Positions 17,816 to 25,796 of a stretch of 59,470 nt of DNA are shown one piece after another. Source of the stretch: an uncultured Collinsella sp. (GTDB lineage Bacteria; Actinomycetota; Coriobacteriia; Coriobacteriales; Coriobacteriaceae); NCBI GenBank assembly GCA_900762325.1, contig CAAFGG010000036.1, positions 1 to 59,470 of the forward strand, in the 5' to 3' direction. The position numbers and the translations under genes were made by a program. The stretch's first letter is position 1; every line of letters starts with the position of its first letter. The notes beneath the pieces are model-generated. The model was not told the DNA's origin. It was given only the letters and a program-made list of their open reading frames with translations, and did no database searches.

Positions 17816-18230
17816 AGCGACTCCTTCCGACAGATGAGCATTTTCCAACATGATGACTTTGAGTCTTGGTGAAGGATACGCTTCGGTGAGCGGCTTTTTC
17901 CTTTCATATGAGTATGCAACAAATGCGGCATACGGGTGGGGTCGAAATTTGTGACCGGCATGCGCATCTGCCGTCTACCGAGAAAATCAAATACTTCTTG
18001 ACTTTTGAAATCGAGGGCAAAATCGCAGGATTCATTTTTGGTTAAACGCATAACTAAATCGCATAACCAACGCTCTGACCTGCGCGTTTACCGAAATAAG
18101 CTGGCATTAAGAAAAACGAGCACCTATATTGTTCTTGTCGAAAAGACAGCAAGTCCAAACGGCAGGGGATGCTCCGGAGGCCTCCGCAAACGGTGTCTTG
18201 CGCACGCAACTCTATGAAAAGAGGGAAGCA
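17816..18230. other. Divergent control region between lacI-type gene and PTS operon
   Basis: This 415-base AT-richer region holds no gene. It contains the promoters for both directions and the paired motifs at 18038-18070. The 180 bases before the EIIBC start form a transcribed leader without obvious hairpins; GAGGGA at 18221 is the ribosome site of EIIBC. Confidence 0.5.
18038..18070. promoter_or_regulatory. Candidate LacI-family operator pair
   Basis: TTGGTTA (18038-18044) and TAACCAA (18064-18070) form a perfect 7-base inverted repeat. Nested inside, CGCATAAC-T/C-A occurs twice in direct orientation (18047-18056 and 18060-18069) with 13-base spacing. LacI-type regulators commonly bind sites with a central CG; which of the repeats is the true site is not resolvable here. 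Confidence 0.4.
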
Positions 18231-19703
18231 ATGAAGATCGTAGGCGTTGCCGCCTGTACTGTGGGTATCGCCCACACGTATATGGCCCAGAAGGCGATTC
18301 AGGGTGAATGCGCCGCCCGTGGCATCGAGTGCAAGGTCGAGGCTCAGGGTGGCCTGGGTATCGAGAATGAGCTCACGCAGGAAGACGTGGACTCCGCCGA
18401 CCTGGTCCTGGAGTCCGTCGACGTGGGTGTCGAGAACGAGGACCGTTTTGAGCAGAAGATGGCCGAGGGCAAGTTCCTGAAGGTCGGCACCTCTGATGTA
18501 ATCGCCGATCCGGTAAAGATCATCGACCAGGCCATTGAGATCATCAAGGCGACGGGTGGCGCCGTTGACGCGCCCAAGGCCGAGGCCAAGGCAGAGAAGA
18601 AGGCCGTCTCCGCTGCCCCGCAGGCCCCGACACCGGCGTCCAAGCAGTCCATCTTTGCCGATCCGGGTAAGACGCTGCTCAATGCATTCAACACCGGCGT
18701 TTCCTATTTTATCCCCATCGTCGTTATCGGTGGCGTGTTCCTTGCCTTCTCGTTGGCATCCGGTACCGCCGGTGCTAACGGCATGGAGGTCACCAACCCG
18801 CTGATGGTGAGCCTGAACACCATCGGCATGGCCGGCATTTCCATGATGATTCCGGTGCTTGCGGCATACATCGCCTACTCGATGGCCGGCAAGCCCGCAC
18901 TTGCCCCCGGTTTTGTCCTGGGCTACCTGGTCAACAATGCCGTCGTCACTCCCAGCGGCAACAGCGTTTCGACCGGTTTCTTGGGCGCCATGATCATGGC
19001 CGTCATCTGCGGCTACTTTGTCCGCTGGATGAAGACCTGGAAGGTCAACAACACCATCCAGACCATCATGCCGATCCTGATCATCCCGATTCTGACCTCG
19101 CTCATCCTGGGCATGGCCTACATCTACATCCTGGCCACGCCGCTTGGCTTCGTGATGGATTGGCTCACCAGCGTGCTCGGTAGCCTGCAGGGTGGCTCCG
19201 CCGTCGTCCTGGGCCTGGTCATTGGTGTTATGACCGCCTTCGATATGGGCGGCCCCATCAACAAGACCGCTTCGACCTTTACCATGGCCATCATGGCCTC
19301 CGGCATCTATGGCCCCAACGGCATGTTCCGCGTCGCCGTCGCCATTCCCCCGATCGCCTGTGGCCTCGCTGCGCTCATCGCCAAGAACAAGTTCGATGAC
19401 GCCGATCGCCAGATGGGTATCTCCGCACTGTTCATGGGCTGCATCGGTATTACCGAGGGCGCTATCCCCTTCGCGGTCAAGGACCTTGGCCACACCCTGC
19501 CCGGCATCTGCATCGGCTCTGCCGTGGGTGCGGCGCTTGCCGCCTTCCAGGGCATCGACTGCTACGTCCCGCACGGTGGCTTTATCGTCGCCCTGGCCAC
19601 CAACGACGTCGCGCTGTTCTGCCTGGACATCGTGATCGGCTCCGTGGTCGCCGCTGCAATCCTGATTGCCATGAAGCCCACGCTCGATAAGCAGGCCAAG
19701 TAA
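18231..19703 (+). CDS. PTS fructose-family EIIBC component
   Basis: This 490-residue sugar permease phosphorylates its substrate during import. The EIIB domain is residues 1-100, with the phosphorylated cysteine in VAACTVGIAHTYMAQ (Cys9; usual family form CPTGIAHT). An Ala/Lys/Pro linker (about 105-140) leads to an EIIC domain with eight to ten membrane segments, including AFDMGGPINKTA and GITEGAIPFA motifs. It lacks EIIA, which is encoded at the far end of the operon. The start at 18231 is set by GAGGGA and by the MKIVGVAACT N-terminus. Confidence 0.92.
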   Translation: MKIVGVAACTVGIAHTYMAQKAIQGECAARGIECKVEAQGGLGIENELTQEDVDSADLVLESVDVGVENEDRFEQKMAEGKFLKVGTSDVIADPVKIIDQAIEIIKATGGAVDAPKAEAKAEKKAVSAAPQAPTPASKQSIFADPGKTLLNAFNTGVSYFIPIVVIGGVFLAFSLASGTAGANGMEVTNPLMVSLNTIGMAGISMMIPVLAAYIAYSMAGKPALAPGFVLGYLVNNAVVTPSGNSVSTGFLGAMIMAVICGYFVRWMKTWKVNNTIQTIMPILIIPILTSLILGMAYIYILATPLGFVMDWLTSVLGSLQGGSAVVLGLVIGVMTAFDMGGPINKTASTFTMAIMASGIYGPNGMFRVAVAIPPIACGLAALIAKNKFDDADRQMGISALFMGCIGITEGAIPFAVKDLGHTLPGICIGSAVGAALAAFQGIDCYVPHGGFIVALATNDVALFCLDIVIGSVVAAAILIAMKPTLDKQAK

Positions 19704-19717
19704 ACATTTAAGGACTC

Positions 19718-19778
19718 CGGTTGTGCGGAGGGATGGATTTGACTCCGCACAACCGCCCCTACACAACAAAATCCATCC
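19718..19778 (+). promoter_or_regulatory. Two interleaved inverted repeats (switch or pseudoknot candidate)
   Basis: Arm A (19718-19730) pairs perfectly over 13 bp with 19743-19755. Arm B (19731-19740) pairs over 10 bp with 19769-19778. The order A-B-A'-B' makes the two stems interleaved, so they are either mutually exclusive or form a pseudoknot. They lie in the 144-base gap between EIIBC and the GatZ-like gene. The absent linker between A and B makes a full pseudoknot strained, so a two-state switch is more natural. Confidence 0.6.
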
Positions 19779-19847
19779 GTACTGATAGGGCCCGCATCTG
19801 GGTCCCAGGGAACTTTTGTCAAAAATCCTCTGGAGAAGGAGAACAAA

Positions 19848-21122
19848 ATGTCCAACCTCACCATCCGCCAGGCCGTTCAGGGTATGCTCAAGCTGCAGGA
19901 CAGCGGCGATCACGCAACCATGGTCGGCATTGGCCCCATGAGCCCCAACCTGATTCAGGCCGTGTTCGAGCTTGCCAAGGACGAGGATTTCCCGCCCATG
20001 TTTATCGCTAGCCGCAACCAGGTCGATATGGACGAGATGGGCGCCGGCTACGTCAACGGTTGGGACCAGACGCGCTTTGCCGCCGACATCAAGAAGGTTG
20101 CCGACGAGGTGGGTTACACCGGTCCGTACTACCTGTGCCGCGATCACGGCGGTCCGTGGCAGCGCGACGAGGAGCGTAACGCCCACCTGCCCGAGGACGA
20201 GGCCATGGAGCTCGCCCGTAAGTCCTTTGTCGCCGACATGGAGGCAGGCTTTGACCTGCTGATGGTCGACCCCACCAAGGACCCCTATCAGATCGGCAAG
20301 GTTATTCCGCTCGACGTGGTGCTTCGCCGCACGATCGATCTTATCGACCACCTTGAGCAGTACCGTCGCGAGCATAACCTGCCCGAGGTCGCCTATGAGG
20401 TCGGTACCGAGGAGACCAATGGCGGCTTGACCTCTACCGATAAGTACGAGGAGTTCATTTCTCAGCTGCAGCCCGAGCTCGAGAAGCGCGGCTGCCCCAT
20501 GCCCACCTTTATCGTCGGTCAGACCGGCACGCTTACCCGTTGGACCGAGCAGGTCGGCCATTACAACTTTCAGAACGCCCGCGAGCTCGCCGACATGGCA
20601 AAGCGCTACGGCGTGGGCCTGAAGGAGCACAACGCCGACTATTTGGATGACGCAACGCTGCTCGAGCACATCCCGGCTCACGTGACGGCCTCCAATGTCG
20701 CCCCTCAGTACGGCACCGAGGAGACCCGCGCCTACCTCAAGCTCTGCGCTACCGAGCAGATTCTGGTCGACAACGGCCTGTGCGACGATCCCTCCGACCT
20801 GTATCACACGCTTCTGGTCAAGGCTATCAAGACCGAGCGTTGGCGCAAGTGGATGACCGGCGACGACGTCAACCTGCAGGTTGACGACATTCTGGCCGAT
20901 GACGAGCTCAGCCTGAAGATCCTGGATGTTTCCGGCCACTACGCGTTCAACGATCCCGAGGTCAAGGAGCAGGTCGAGAAGCTCTATCGCAACCTCGCTG
21001 CCCAGGACATCGACGGCAAGCGCTTTGTGATCGAGCACATCAAGCGCCCGATCAAGCAGTACGTCGTCGGTCTTAACCTCAAGGGCGTCACGAGCCGCAT
21101 CGAGAAGGCTCTCGAGGACTAA
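19848..21122 (+). CDS. GatZ/KbaZ-like protein (tagatose-bisphosphate aldolase non-catalytic subunit family)
   Basis: This 424-residue protein resembles the GatZ/KbaZ family: a TIM-barrel-like pattern with IASRNQVDMDEMGAGYVNGW, YLCRDHGGPW (the family usually has GGDHLGPN), GFDLLMVDPTKDP, YEVGTEETNGG and GLKEHNADYLDD. GatZ normally supports the catalytic aldolase GatY, but no GatY is present here. Some stand-alone members of this family have ketose-6-phosphate 4-epimerase activity, which would suit conversion of a PTS-imported ketose phosphate to fructose-6-phosphate (inference). TGGAGAAGGAG precedes the start. Confidence 0.72.
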   Translation: MSNLTIRQAVQGMLKLQDSGDHATMVGIGPMSPNLIQAVFELAKDEDFPPMFIASRNQVDMDEMGAGYVNGWDQTRFAADIKKVADEVGYTGPYYLCRDHGGPWQRDEERNAHLPEDEAMELARKSFVADMEAGFDLLMVDPTKDPYQIGKVIPLDVVLRRTIDLIDHLEQYRREHNLPEVAYEVGTEETNGGLTSTDKYEEFISQLQPELEKRGCPMPTFIVGQTGTLTRWTEQVGHYNFQNARELADMAKRYGVGLKEHNADYLDDATLLEHIPAHVTASNVAPQYGTEETRAYLKLCATEQILVDNGLCDDPSDLYHTLLVKAIKTERWRKWMTGDDVNLQVDDILADDELSLKILDVSGHYAFNDPEVKEQVEKLYRNLAAQDIDGKRFVIEHIKRPIKQYVVGLNLKGVTSRIEKALED

Positions 21123-21141
21123 GTAGCTTTTCCTACACGAC

Positions 21142-21215
21142 GCCGGGCCTGGGGCATGTCCCAGCCGCAGGCCCGGCACATAGGACAAAGGGACATCCCC
21201 TTTGTCCTATTTTTT
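21142..21215 (+). terminator. Two consecutive hairpins, the second terminator-like
   Basis: Hairpin one is a 9-bp stem (21142-21150 with 21169-21177). Hairpin two is a perfect 13-bp stem (21180-21192 with 21198-21210) with a GGGACA core followed by five T. They sit between the GatZ-like gene and the FSA gene, so they may attenuate the distal operon rather than end it. Confidence 0.65.
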
Positions 21216-21247
21216 GAGTTTTGGATTCCTTCGAAGGAGTTTGCACC

Positions 21248-21931
21248 ATGAAGTTCTTTATCGATACTGCCAATCTGGACGAGATCGCCGAGGCCAAGAG
21301 CTGGGGCTGCCTGGCCGGTGTTACCACCAATCCGTCCCTGTACGCCAAGACCGGCGGTAAGCTCGCCGACTTTGAGCCCCATATGCTCAAGATTGCCGAG
21401 CTCTGCGAGGGTCTGCCCGTGTCTGCCGAGTCTACCGCCACCACGGCCGAGGGCATGATCGAGGAGGGCAAGCGCCTTGCCGCCCTCGCCCCCAACATCG
21501 TGGTCAAGCTTCCCGTCTGCGAGGCCGGCCTCGCCGCCTGCCGCGCGCTGGCCGATGCAGGCGTGCGCGTCAACATGACGCTCGTCTTCTCGCCGACGCA
21601 GGCCCTTATGGCCGCCAACGCCGGTGCCCGCTACATCAGCCCGTTTGTCGGCCGCTTTGACGACATCGCCGAGGACGGCATCTCGCAGCTCGACAATGTT
21701 GTGACTTGCATCAAGAACTATGACTGGACCGGCAAGAACGTCGACGACACCGTTGAGATCATCACCGCTTCGGTCCGCACGCCCAACCACGTGACCCAGG
21801 CGGCTCTTCTTGGCGCCGACATCGCGACCGTGCCCATGGCCGCTCTCAAGAAGTGCCTGCATCACCCGCTGACCGACCAGGGCCTTGCCTCGTTCGAGGC
21901 TGACTGGCAGAAGGTCGTCGCTCAGGCTTAA
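21248..21931 (+). CDS. Fructose-6-phosphate aldolase / transaldolase, FSA-TalC type
   Basis: This 227-residue class I aldolase of the short transaldolase family has signature GVTTNPSLYAK (24-34) and a Schiff-base lysine at K87 in IVVKLPV. The C-terminal VPMAALKKCLHHPLTDQGL block is typical. Family members either cleave fructose-6-phosphate to dihydroxyacetone and glyceraldehyde-3-phosphate or act as transaldolases; the two are hard to tell apart by eye. Next to transketolase genes, the transaldolase role is attractive. The start follows GAAGGAG. Confidence 0.9.
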   Translation: MKFFIDTANLDEIAEAKSWGCLAGVTTNPSLYAKTGGKLADFEPHMLKIAELCEGLPVSAESTATTAEGMIEEGKRLAALAPNIVVKLPVCEAGLAACRALADAGVRVNMTLVFSPTQALMAANAGARYISPFVGRFDDIAEDGISQLDNVVTCIKNYDWTGKNVDDTVEIITASVRTPNHVTQAALLGADIATVPMAALKKCLHHPLTDQGLASFEADWQKVVAQA

Positions 21932-21994
21932 CGAGTGGATTGCCCCGGCATCGCGTCATCCGGTGCCGGGGTTGTTCTCAAGAGAGGAATTCGT

Positions 21995-22825
21995 ATGACC
22001 AACCAGGAGCTGGCGAAGGTCGCCAATGAGGTCAGGAAGGGTGTCGTGACTGCGGTTCACGCGGCCAAGTCGGGACATCCGGGTGGATCGCTCGGGGCTG
22101 CCGACATCATGACGTATCTGTACTTTGAGGAAATGAATATCGATCCTGCCGACCCTCACAAGGCCGATCGCGATTGCTTTGTGCTCTCCAAGGGTCACGC
22201 GGCGCCGGGCCTGTATTCGGTGTTGGCAAATCGCGGCTATTTTCCCGTCGAAGAGCTCGAGACGCTCCGCCATATTGGCAGCCGACTGCAGGGCCATCCC
22301 AACATGAACGACACCCCGGGCATCGATATGTCCACCGGATCGCTCGGTCAGGGTATCTCTGCTGCAGTTGGAATGGCGCTTGCCGCGAAGCGCTGGGGCG
22401 ACAGCTACCGTGTCTACACGTTGCTGGGCGACGGCGAGTGCGAGGAGGGCCAGGTGTGGGAGGCGGCCATGTTTGCCGGCAACCATGCGCTCGACAATCT
22501 TGTTGCCGTCGTCGACCACAACGGCCTGCAGATTGACGGCACGATCGATGAGGTCAACTCGGCCATGCCGCTCGCTGACAAGTTCCGCGCCTTTAAGTGG
22601 CATGTGATCGAGCTCGCCGACGGTAACGATATGGCGCAGATTGCCGCCGCCTTTGCCGAGGCCCGCAAAGTGAGCGACTCGCCCGTGGCCATTATCGCCG
22701 AGACGGTGAAGGGCAAGGGCGTCTCCTTTATGGAAAACCAGGTGGGCTGGCACGGCAAGGCACCCAACGATGAACAGTTTGAGCAGGCCATGGCCGAGCT
22801 CGCAGCAGCAGGGGAGGAGCTCTAA
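21995..22825 (+). CDS. Transketolase, N-terminal (ThDP-binding) subunit
   Basis: This 276-residue half transketolase carries SGHPGGSLGAADI (~28-40), KGHAAPGLYS, and the thiamine diphosphate motif GDGECEEGQVWEAAMFAGNHALDN. It needs the C-terminal subunit encoded directly downstream. The start at 21995 follows AGAGAGGAA; the stop overlaps the next start (TAATG). Together the two halves transfer two-carbon ketol units between sugar phosphates. Confidence 0.93.
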   Translation: MTNQELAKVANEVRKGVVTAVHAAKSGHPGGSLGAADIMTYLYFEEMNIDPADPHKADRDCFVLSKGHAAPGLYSVLANRGYFPVEELETLRHIGSRLQGHPNMNDTPGIDMSTGSLGQGISAAVGMALAAKRWGDSYRVYTLLGDGECEEGQVWEAAMFAGNHALDNLVAVVDHNGLQIDGTIDEVNSAMPLADKFRAFKWHVIELADGNDMAQIAAAFAEARKVSDSPVAIIAETVKGKGVSFMENQVGWHGKAPNDEQFEQAMAELAAAGEEL

Positions 22826-23763
22826 TGGCAGACGTCAAGAAAGTCGCCACGCGCGTTAGCTATGGCGAGGCACTTGTCGAGCTGGGCAATGAGCGCGATG
22901 ACTTTGTGGTTCTCGATGCCGACCTGGCCGTCGCCACGCAGACCGGTAAGTTTAAGGCTGCGCACCCTGAGCGCTTCTACGACGCCGGCATTGCCGAGAG
23001 CAACCTGATGGGTCTTGCCGCCGGCATCGCGACCACGGGCCGCGTTGCTTTTGCGAGCACCTTTGCGATGTTTGCCGCCGGTCGCGCCTACGAGCAGGTC
23101 CGCAATTCCATCGGCTACCCGCACCTCAACGTCAAGATTGGCGCTACTCATGCCGGCATTTCGGTGGGCGAGGACGGCGCCACGCACCAGTGCTGCGAGG
23201 ATATCGCACTCATGCGCACGATTCCGGGTATGACGGTGGTCGTTCCCGCCGACGACGTCGAGGCTCGCGCTTGCGTGCGCGCCGCCTATGAGTTTGAGGG
23301 ACCGGTCTACATGCGCTTCGGACGCCTGGCAACGCCGGTCATTAACGATCACGAGGACTATGAGTTCAAGATTGGTCGCGGCGTGGTCGTGCGCGAGGGG
23401 TCCGATGTGACCATCATCGCTTGTGGCCTTATGGTCGCCGAGGCGCTTGAGGCTGCCGAGGCGCTCGCTGCCGATGGTATCGATGCCGAGGTCATCAATA
23501 TGCACACGATCAAGCCGCTCGATGAGCGCCTGGTGGTTGCCAGCGCCAAGAAGACCGGTCGTGTGGTCACTGCCGAGGAGCATTCGATTATCGGTGGTCT
23601 TGGCGAGGCCGTGGCCTCGGTGCTCGCGGAGCAGCATCCGGTGCCGATGCGTCGCGTCGGCGTGCGCGATGTGTATGGCGAGTCCGGCCCTGCGGTCGAT
23701 TTGCTGCACAAGTACGGTTTGGACGCCGACGGCATCGAAGCTGCGGTCAGGTCCGTGTTGTAA
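22825..23763 (+). CDS. Transketolase, C-terminal subunit
   Basis: This 312-residue partner carries the pyrimidine-binding domain (ESNLMGLAAGIATTGRVAFASTFAMFAAGRAYEQVR, quoted here only as the block at residues ~54-90) and the C-terminal domain with AEEHSIIGGLGEAVA. It is coupled by a 1-base overlap to the N-terminal subunit. Split transketolases are common in catabolic operons, for example in some pentose and apiose pathways, so the enzyme is probably dedicated to this sugar rather than the main pentose phosphate pathway. Confidence 0.92.
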   Translation: MADVKKVATRVSYGEALVELGNERDDFVVLDADLAVATQTGKFKAAHPERFYDAGIAESNLMGLAAGIATTGRVAFASTFAMFAAGRAYEQVRNSIGYPHLNVKIGATHAGISVGEDGATHQCCEDIALMRTIPGMTVVVPADDVEARACVRAAYEFEGPVYMRFGRLATPVINDHEDYEFKIGRGVVVREGSDVTIIACGLMVAEALEAAEALAADGIDAEVINMHTIKPLDERLVVASAKKTGRVVTAEEHSIIGGLGEAVASVLAEQHPVPMRRVGVRDVYGESGPAVDLLHKYGLDADGIEAAVRSVL

Positions 23764-23774
23764 GGAAGGTTTCC

Positions 23775-24227
23775 ATGGGATTTGTATCTGCCAACCAAGT
23801 GACAATCGGGTATACCGCCGCCTCGCGCGAGGACGCCCTACATTATTTGTCCGAGCAGGCCATCGAGCTCGGCTTTGCCGATGACGCATCTGCCGTAGAG
23901 GCCGCCTTCATTGCTCGCGAGAACGAGGCCGAGACCGGCCTTGTCGCCGGTTTTGCCGTTCCGCATGCCAAAAGCGACGCGATCCACACGCCGGGCGTTG
24001 CCGTGCTTAAACTGACCGAGCCCGTTGAATGGCCGAGCTTCGATGGGGTGCCCGTCGATGTTGCGCTCGCGCTGTACGTGCCTGCCGGCGAGGCTGGAAC
24101 CACGCATCTGCGCCTGCTCTCCAAGGCTGCCGTAATGCTGATGGACGCCGGCTTCCGCGACAAGGTGCGCGCGAGCACCGATCCCGTTGAGATTGCGGAG
24201 CTCATCAATAGCGGACTCGAAGACTAG
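23775..24227 (+). CDS. PTS EIIA component, fructose/mannitol family
   Basis: This 150-residue phosphocarrier has its phosphorylated histidine in VAGFAVPHAKS (His64) and the usual GVAVLKLTEPVEW strand pattern. It completes the PTS whose EIIBC is at the start of the operon. It begins 11 bases after the transketolase stop, with AAGGAAGG as the ribosome site. A strong terminator closes the operon. Confidence 0.92.
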   Translation: MGFVSANQVTIGYTAASREDALHYLSEQAIELGFADDASAVEAAFIARENEAETGLVAGFAVPHAKSDAIHTPGVAVLKLTEPVEWPSFDGVPVDVALALYVPAGEAGTTHLRLLSKAAVMLMDAGFRDKVRASTDPVEIAELINSGLED

Positions 24228-24270
24228 AACGGTCATCCCGTTCAATCAATCGATCCTTCTCCAAGGAAAA

Positions 24271-24301
24271 GGGCCGCGACGCCATATAGGTGTCGCGGCC
24301 C
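24271..24301 (+). terminator. Terminator of the PTS-transketolase operon
   Basis: A 10-bp GC stem (24271-24280 with 24292-24301), extendable by GCC/GGT, is followed by a weak T-rich tail. It lies 43 bases after the EIIA stop. Confidence 0.8.
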
Positions 24302-24308
24302 TGTTTGC

Positions 24309-24360
24309 GTTTCCCCAGATAAAACCTGCCAAAATAAACCTATCCCTTTTTGGCAGGCTA
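24309..24360 (+). repeat. 45-50 bp palindromic repeat, copy A
   Basis: This is one of four copies of a sequence beginning CCAGATAAAACCTGCC and closing with TTTTTGGCAGG. The copy folds into an ~11-bp hairpin (ACCTGCCAAAA with its complement). It differs from copy D at a few bases (TATCCC for TGTCCC). It directly follows the operon terminator. Confidence 0.85.
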
Positions 24361-24370
24361 ATCGTGAGTT

Positions 24371-24386
24371 ATTTCACCGCAACTTA
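24371..24386. repeat. Half-copy of the AAGTTGCGGTGAAAT repeat
   Basis: The 16 bases ATTTCACCGCAACTTA are the exact reverse complement of 46570-46585, one arm of a long hairpin upstream of the giant surface-protein gene. Here only one arm is present. Confidence 0.65.
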
Positions 24387-24430
24387 GGGCACGGTTAGGA
24401 AGTGTGCACCTTAAAGAGTGGAGCCCTTGA

Positions 24431-24601
24431 TTAGAGAGGTCGCGCTCATCTCTCTAAATGTCTCTCTAAAGAGAAGGTTGGTTAGAGAGATAGCATTAGG
24501 CAATCTAGCAGCGAATTCGATACATCTCTCTTAATGTCTCTCTAAAACAAGGCGCTTATCTCTCTAAAGTTAGAGAGATAAGCGCCTTGTTTTAGAGAGA
24601 C
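24431..24601. repeat. TCTCTCTAA/TTAGAGAGA hairpin cluster
   Basis: The 9-base word occurs seven times exactly (24449, 24461, 24482, 24537, 24559, 24570, 24592) and twice imperfectly (24431, 24525), in both orientations. The words form successive hairpins at 24431-24457 and 24461-24490. The last is a perfect 31-bp stem with a two-base loop (24537-24567 with 24570-24600). The 690-base gap around it (24228-24917) has no gene. Confidence 0.85.
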
Positions 24602-24726
24602 GGAATGCCAAAATTCGTCCGTCAGCTACCATCTGCCAAAAATGACGGATAAAGGGCTCATCGAAGTAATGGGTTCATCGACGAGCCGCAACCGCCGCTA
24701 TCGGAAGAAGTAGATGCAGCCGAATT

Positions 24727-24769
24727 GCCCCTCTATCGTCTCTCGAAGTTTGATGGGTGCTAGAGGGGC
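24727..24769. repeat. Hairpin with 9-bp arms
   Basis: GCCCCTCTA (24727-24735) pairs with TAGAGGGGC (24761-24769) around a 25-base loop. It lies in the same hairpin-rich gap; function unknown. Confidence 0.5.
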
Positions 24770-24786
24770 GACTGCCTCGCGATATT

Positions 24787-24836
24787 TTCCCAAGATAAAA
24801 CCTGCCAAAACAAACCTGTCCCTTATTGACAGGTCA
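24787..24836 (+). repeat. 45-50 bp palindromic repeat, copy B
   Basis: This is a diverged copy of the family at 24309, 27911 and 30081, reading AAGATAAAACCTGCC, then AAACCTGTCCCTTATT and a closing GACAGGT instead of GGCAGGT. It has the same orientation as copy A; together A and B bracket the hairpin cluster. Confidence 0.8.
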
Positions 24837-24891
24837 GTTAACGCAGTCCAGGTTGAGCATATGTGCCCGGAGCCCGCGCAGCGCCGAGCAG

Positions 24892-24916
24892 TTACGCCGT
24901 TTGTAAAACGGCGTAA
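24892..24916 (-). terminator. Hairpin at the 3' end of larE
   Basis: A perfect 11-bp stem (24892-24902 with 24906-24916) with a 3-base loop directly abuts the larE stop. It lacks a long T-run, so it may act as a terminator or an mRNA 3' end stabiliser. Confidence 0.5.
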
Positions 24917-24917
24917 T

Positions 24918-25796
24918 CTAAAGGTTCATGTTGCCGTGGATGTAGGGGGTGACCTCGGGGGAGATATGGTCGCAGCCCAGCTCGCGCAGCGCGGACTCGA
25001 TAACGGCGGGCAGCGGGGTTTTGCCCTCGGCATCGACGGCGTTGCCACCGAGGGCAGCAATCTTGGCGACATCTGCGGGTGCGGCCTCGATATGCATGCA
25101 GCCGCCGATCAAGCGCGCGCGTACCTGTGCCAGATCAAGATTGTGCAGGTAATCCTCGCAGGCGCGGATTAAATCGACCTTCTCGCGCGTAAGCTCCTCG
25201 CCCGTGGGGACGCGGGTGGCAAGACATGCTCCCGCCGGCAGGTTCCAAACGGGATAGCCCCATGCGCGCAGCAGCTCGCGCTCTTCGTCCTTGGTAAAGC
25301 CGACCTCCATAAGGGGTGAGCGTACGCCGAGCTCTTCTGCCGCACGCATGCCGGGGCGGTAGTCACCGCGATCGCTTGCATTGCTGCCATCGATGACGGT
25401 GGGAAAGCCGAGCGACTTGGCGTGGTTGACGATGGCGGTAAAGCCGGCGTGCTTGCAGTGGTAGCAGCGATTAGCATCGTTGCAGGCTACTTGGGGGAGC
25501 TGCAGCTGATCCACCGAAAGATTGAGCACGGGGAGCTTAAAATGCGGCCCCTCATTGGCCTGCCCATCAACGGACTGCTCAAACGAAGCCTGCTCGGGCG
25601 TGCCGATGAGCGGCGTGGTGAGATGGACGAGAAGAGTATTGGTAGGCATGACGCGGGCGCATACGGCGGCCAAAAAGCTGCTGTCAACGCCGCCGGAAAA
25701 CCCGATAGCCACGCGCCCGTATGCCAAAAGCAGCTGCTCGAGCGCCGATAGCTTGTCTTGAAGCTCCTCTGCGGGTGCCGTGGTGTCTAAAATCAT
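24918..25796 (-). CDS. larE: ATP-dependent sulfur transferase LarE-like protein
   Basis: This 292-residue PP-loop protein has SGGVDSS at 34-40, CNDANRCYHCK (105-115) and the LarE-type NLPAGACLATRVPTGE with Cys191 at the position of the sacrificial cysteine in lactobacillar LarE. LarE proteins donate sulfur to make the nickel-pincer cofactor of lactate racemase. The other maturation genes (larB, larC) and larA are not in the window, so the partner is unknown. It is a single gene ending at a hairpin; AAGGAA precedes the start. Confidence 0.85.
   Translation of the reverse strand: MILDTTAPAEELQDKLSALEQLLLAYGRVAIGFSGGVDSSFLAAVCARVMPTNTLLVHLTTPLIGTPEQASFEQSVDGQANEGPHFKLPVLNLSVDQLQLPQVACNDANRCYHCKHAGFTAIVNHAKSLGFPTVIDGSNASDRGDYRPGMRAAEELGVRSPLMEVGFTKDEERELLRAWGYPVWNLPAGACLATRVPTGEELTREKVDLIRACEDYLHNLDLAQVRARLIGGCMHIEAAPADVAKIAALGGNAVDAEGKTPLPAVIESALRELGCDHISPEVTPYIHGNMNL

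Noticed and set aside
18054..21188. 1,044-codon minus-strand frame across the PTS and GatZ-like genes (with similar ones opposite ftsH, the EF-G-like gene and glmS)
   Set aside because: Each lies opposite a clearly recognised enzyme gene with full motifs. Codon bias of the sense strand leaves these frames open; none has a recognisable domain or start site.
24431..24601. CRISPR-like array from repeated TCTCTCTAA words
   Set aside because: Repeats are only 9 bases, occur in both orientations, spacers vary widely in length, and there are no cas genes.
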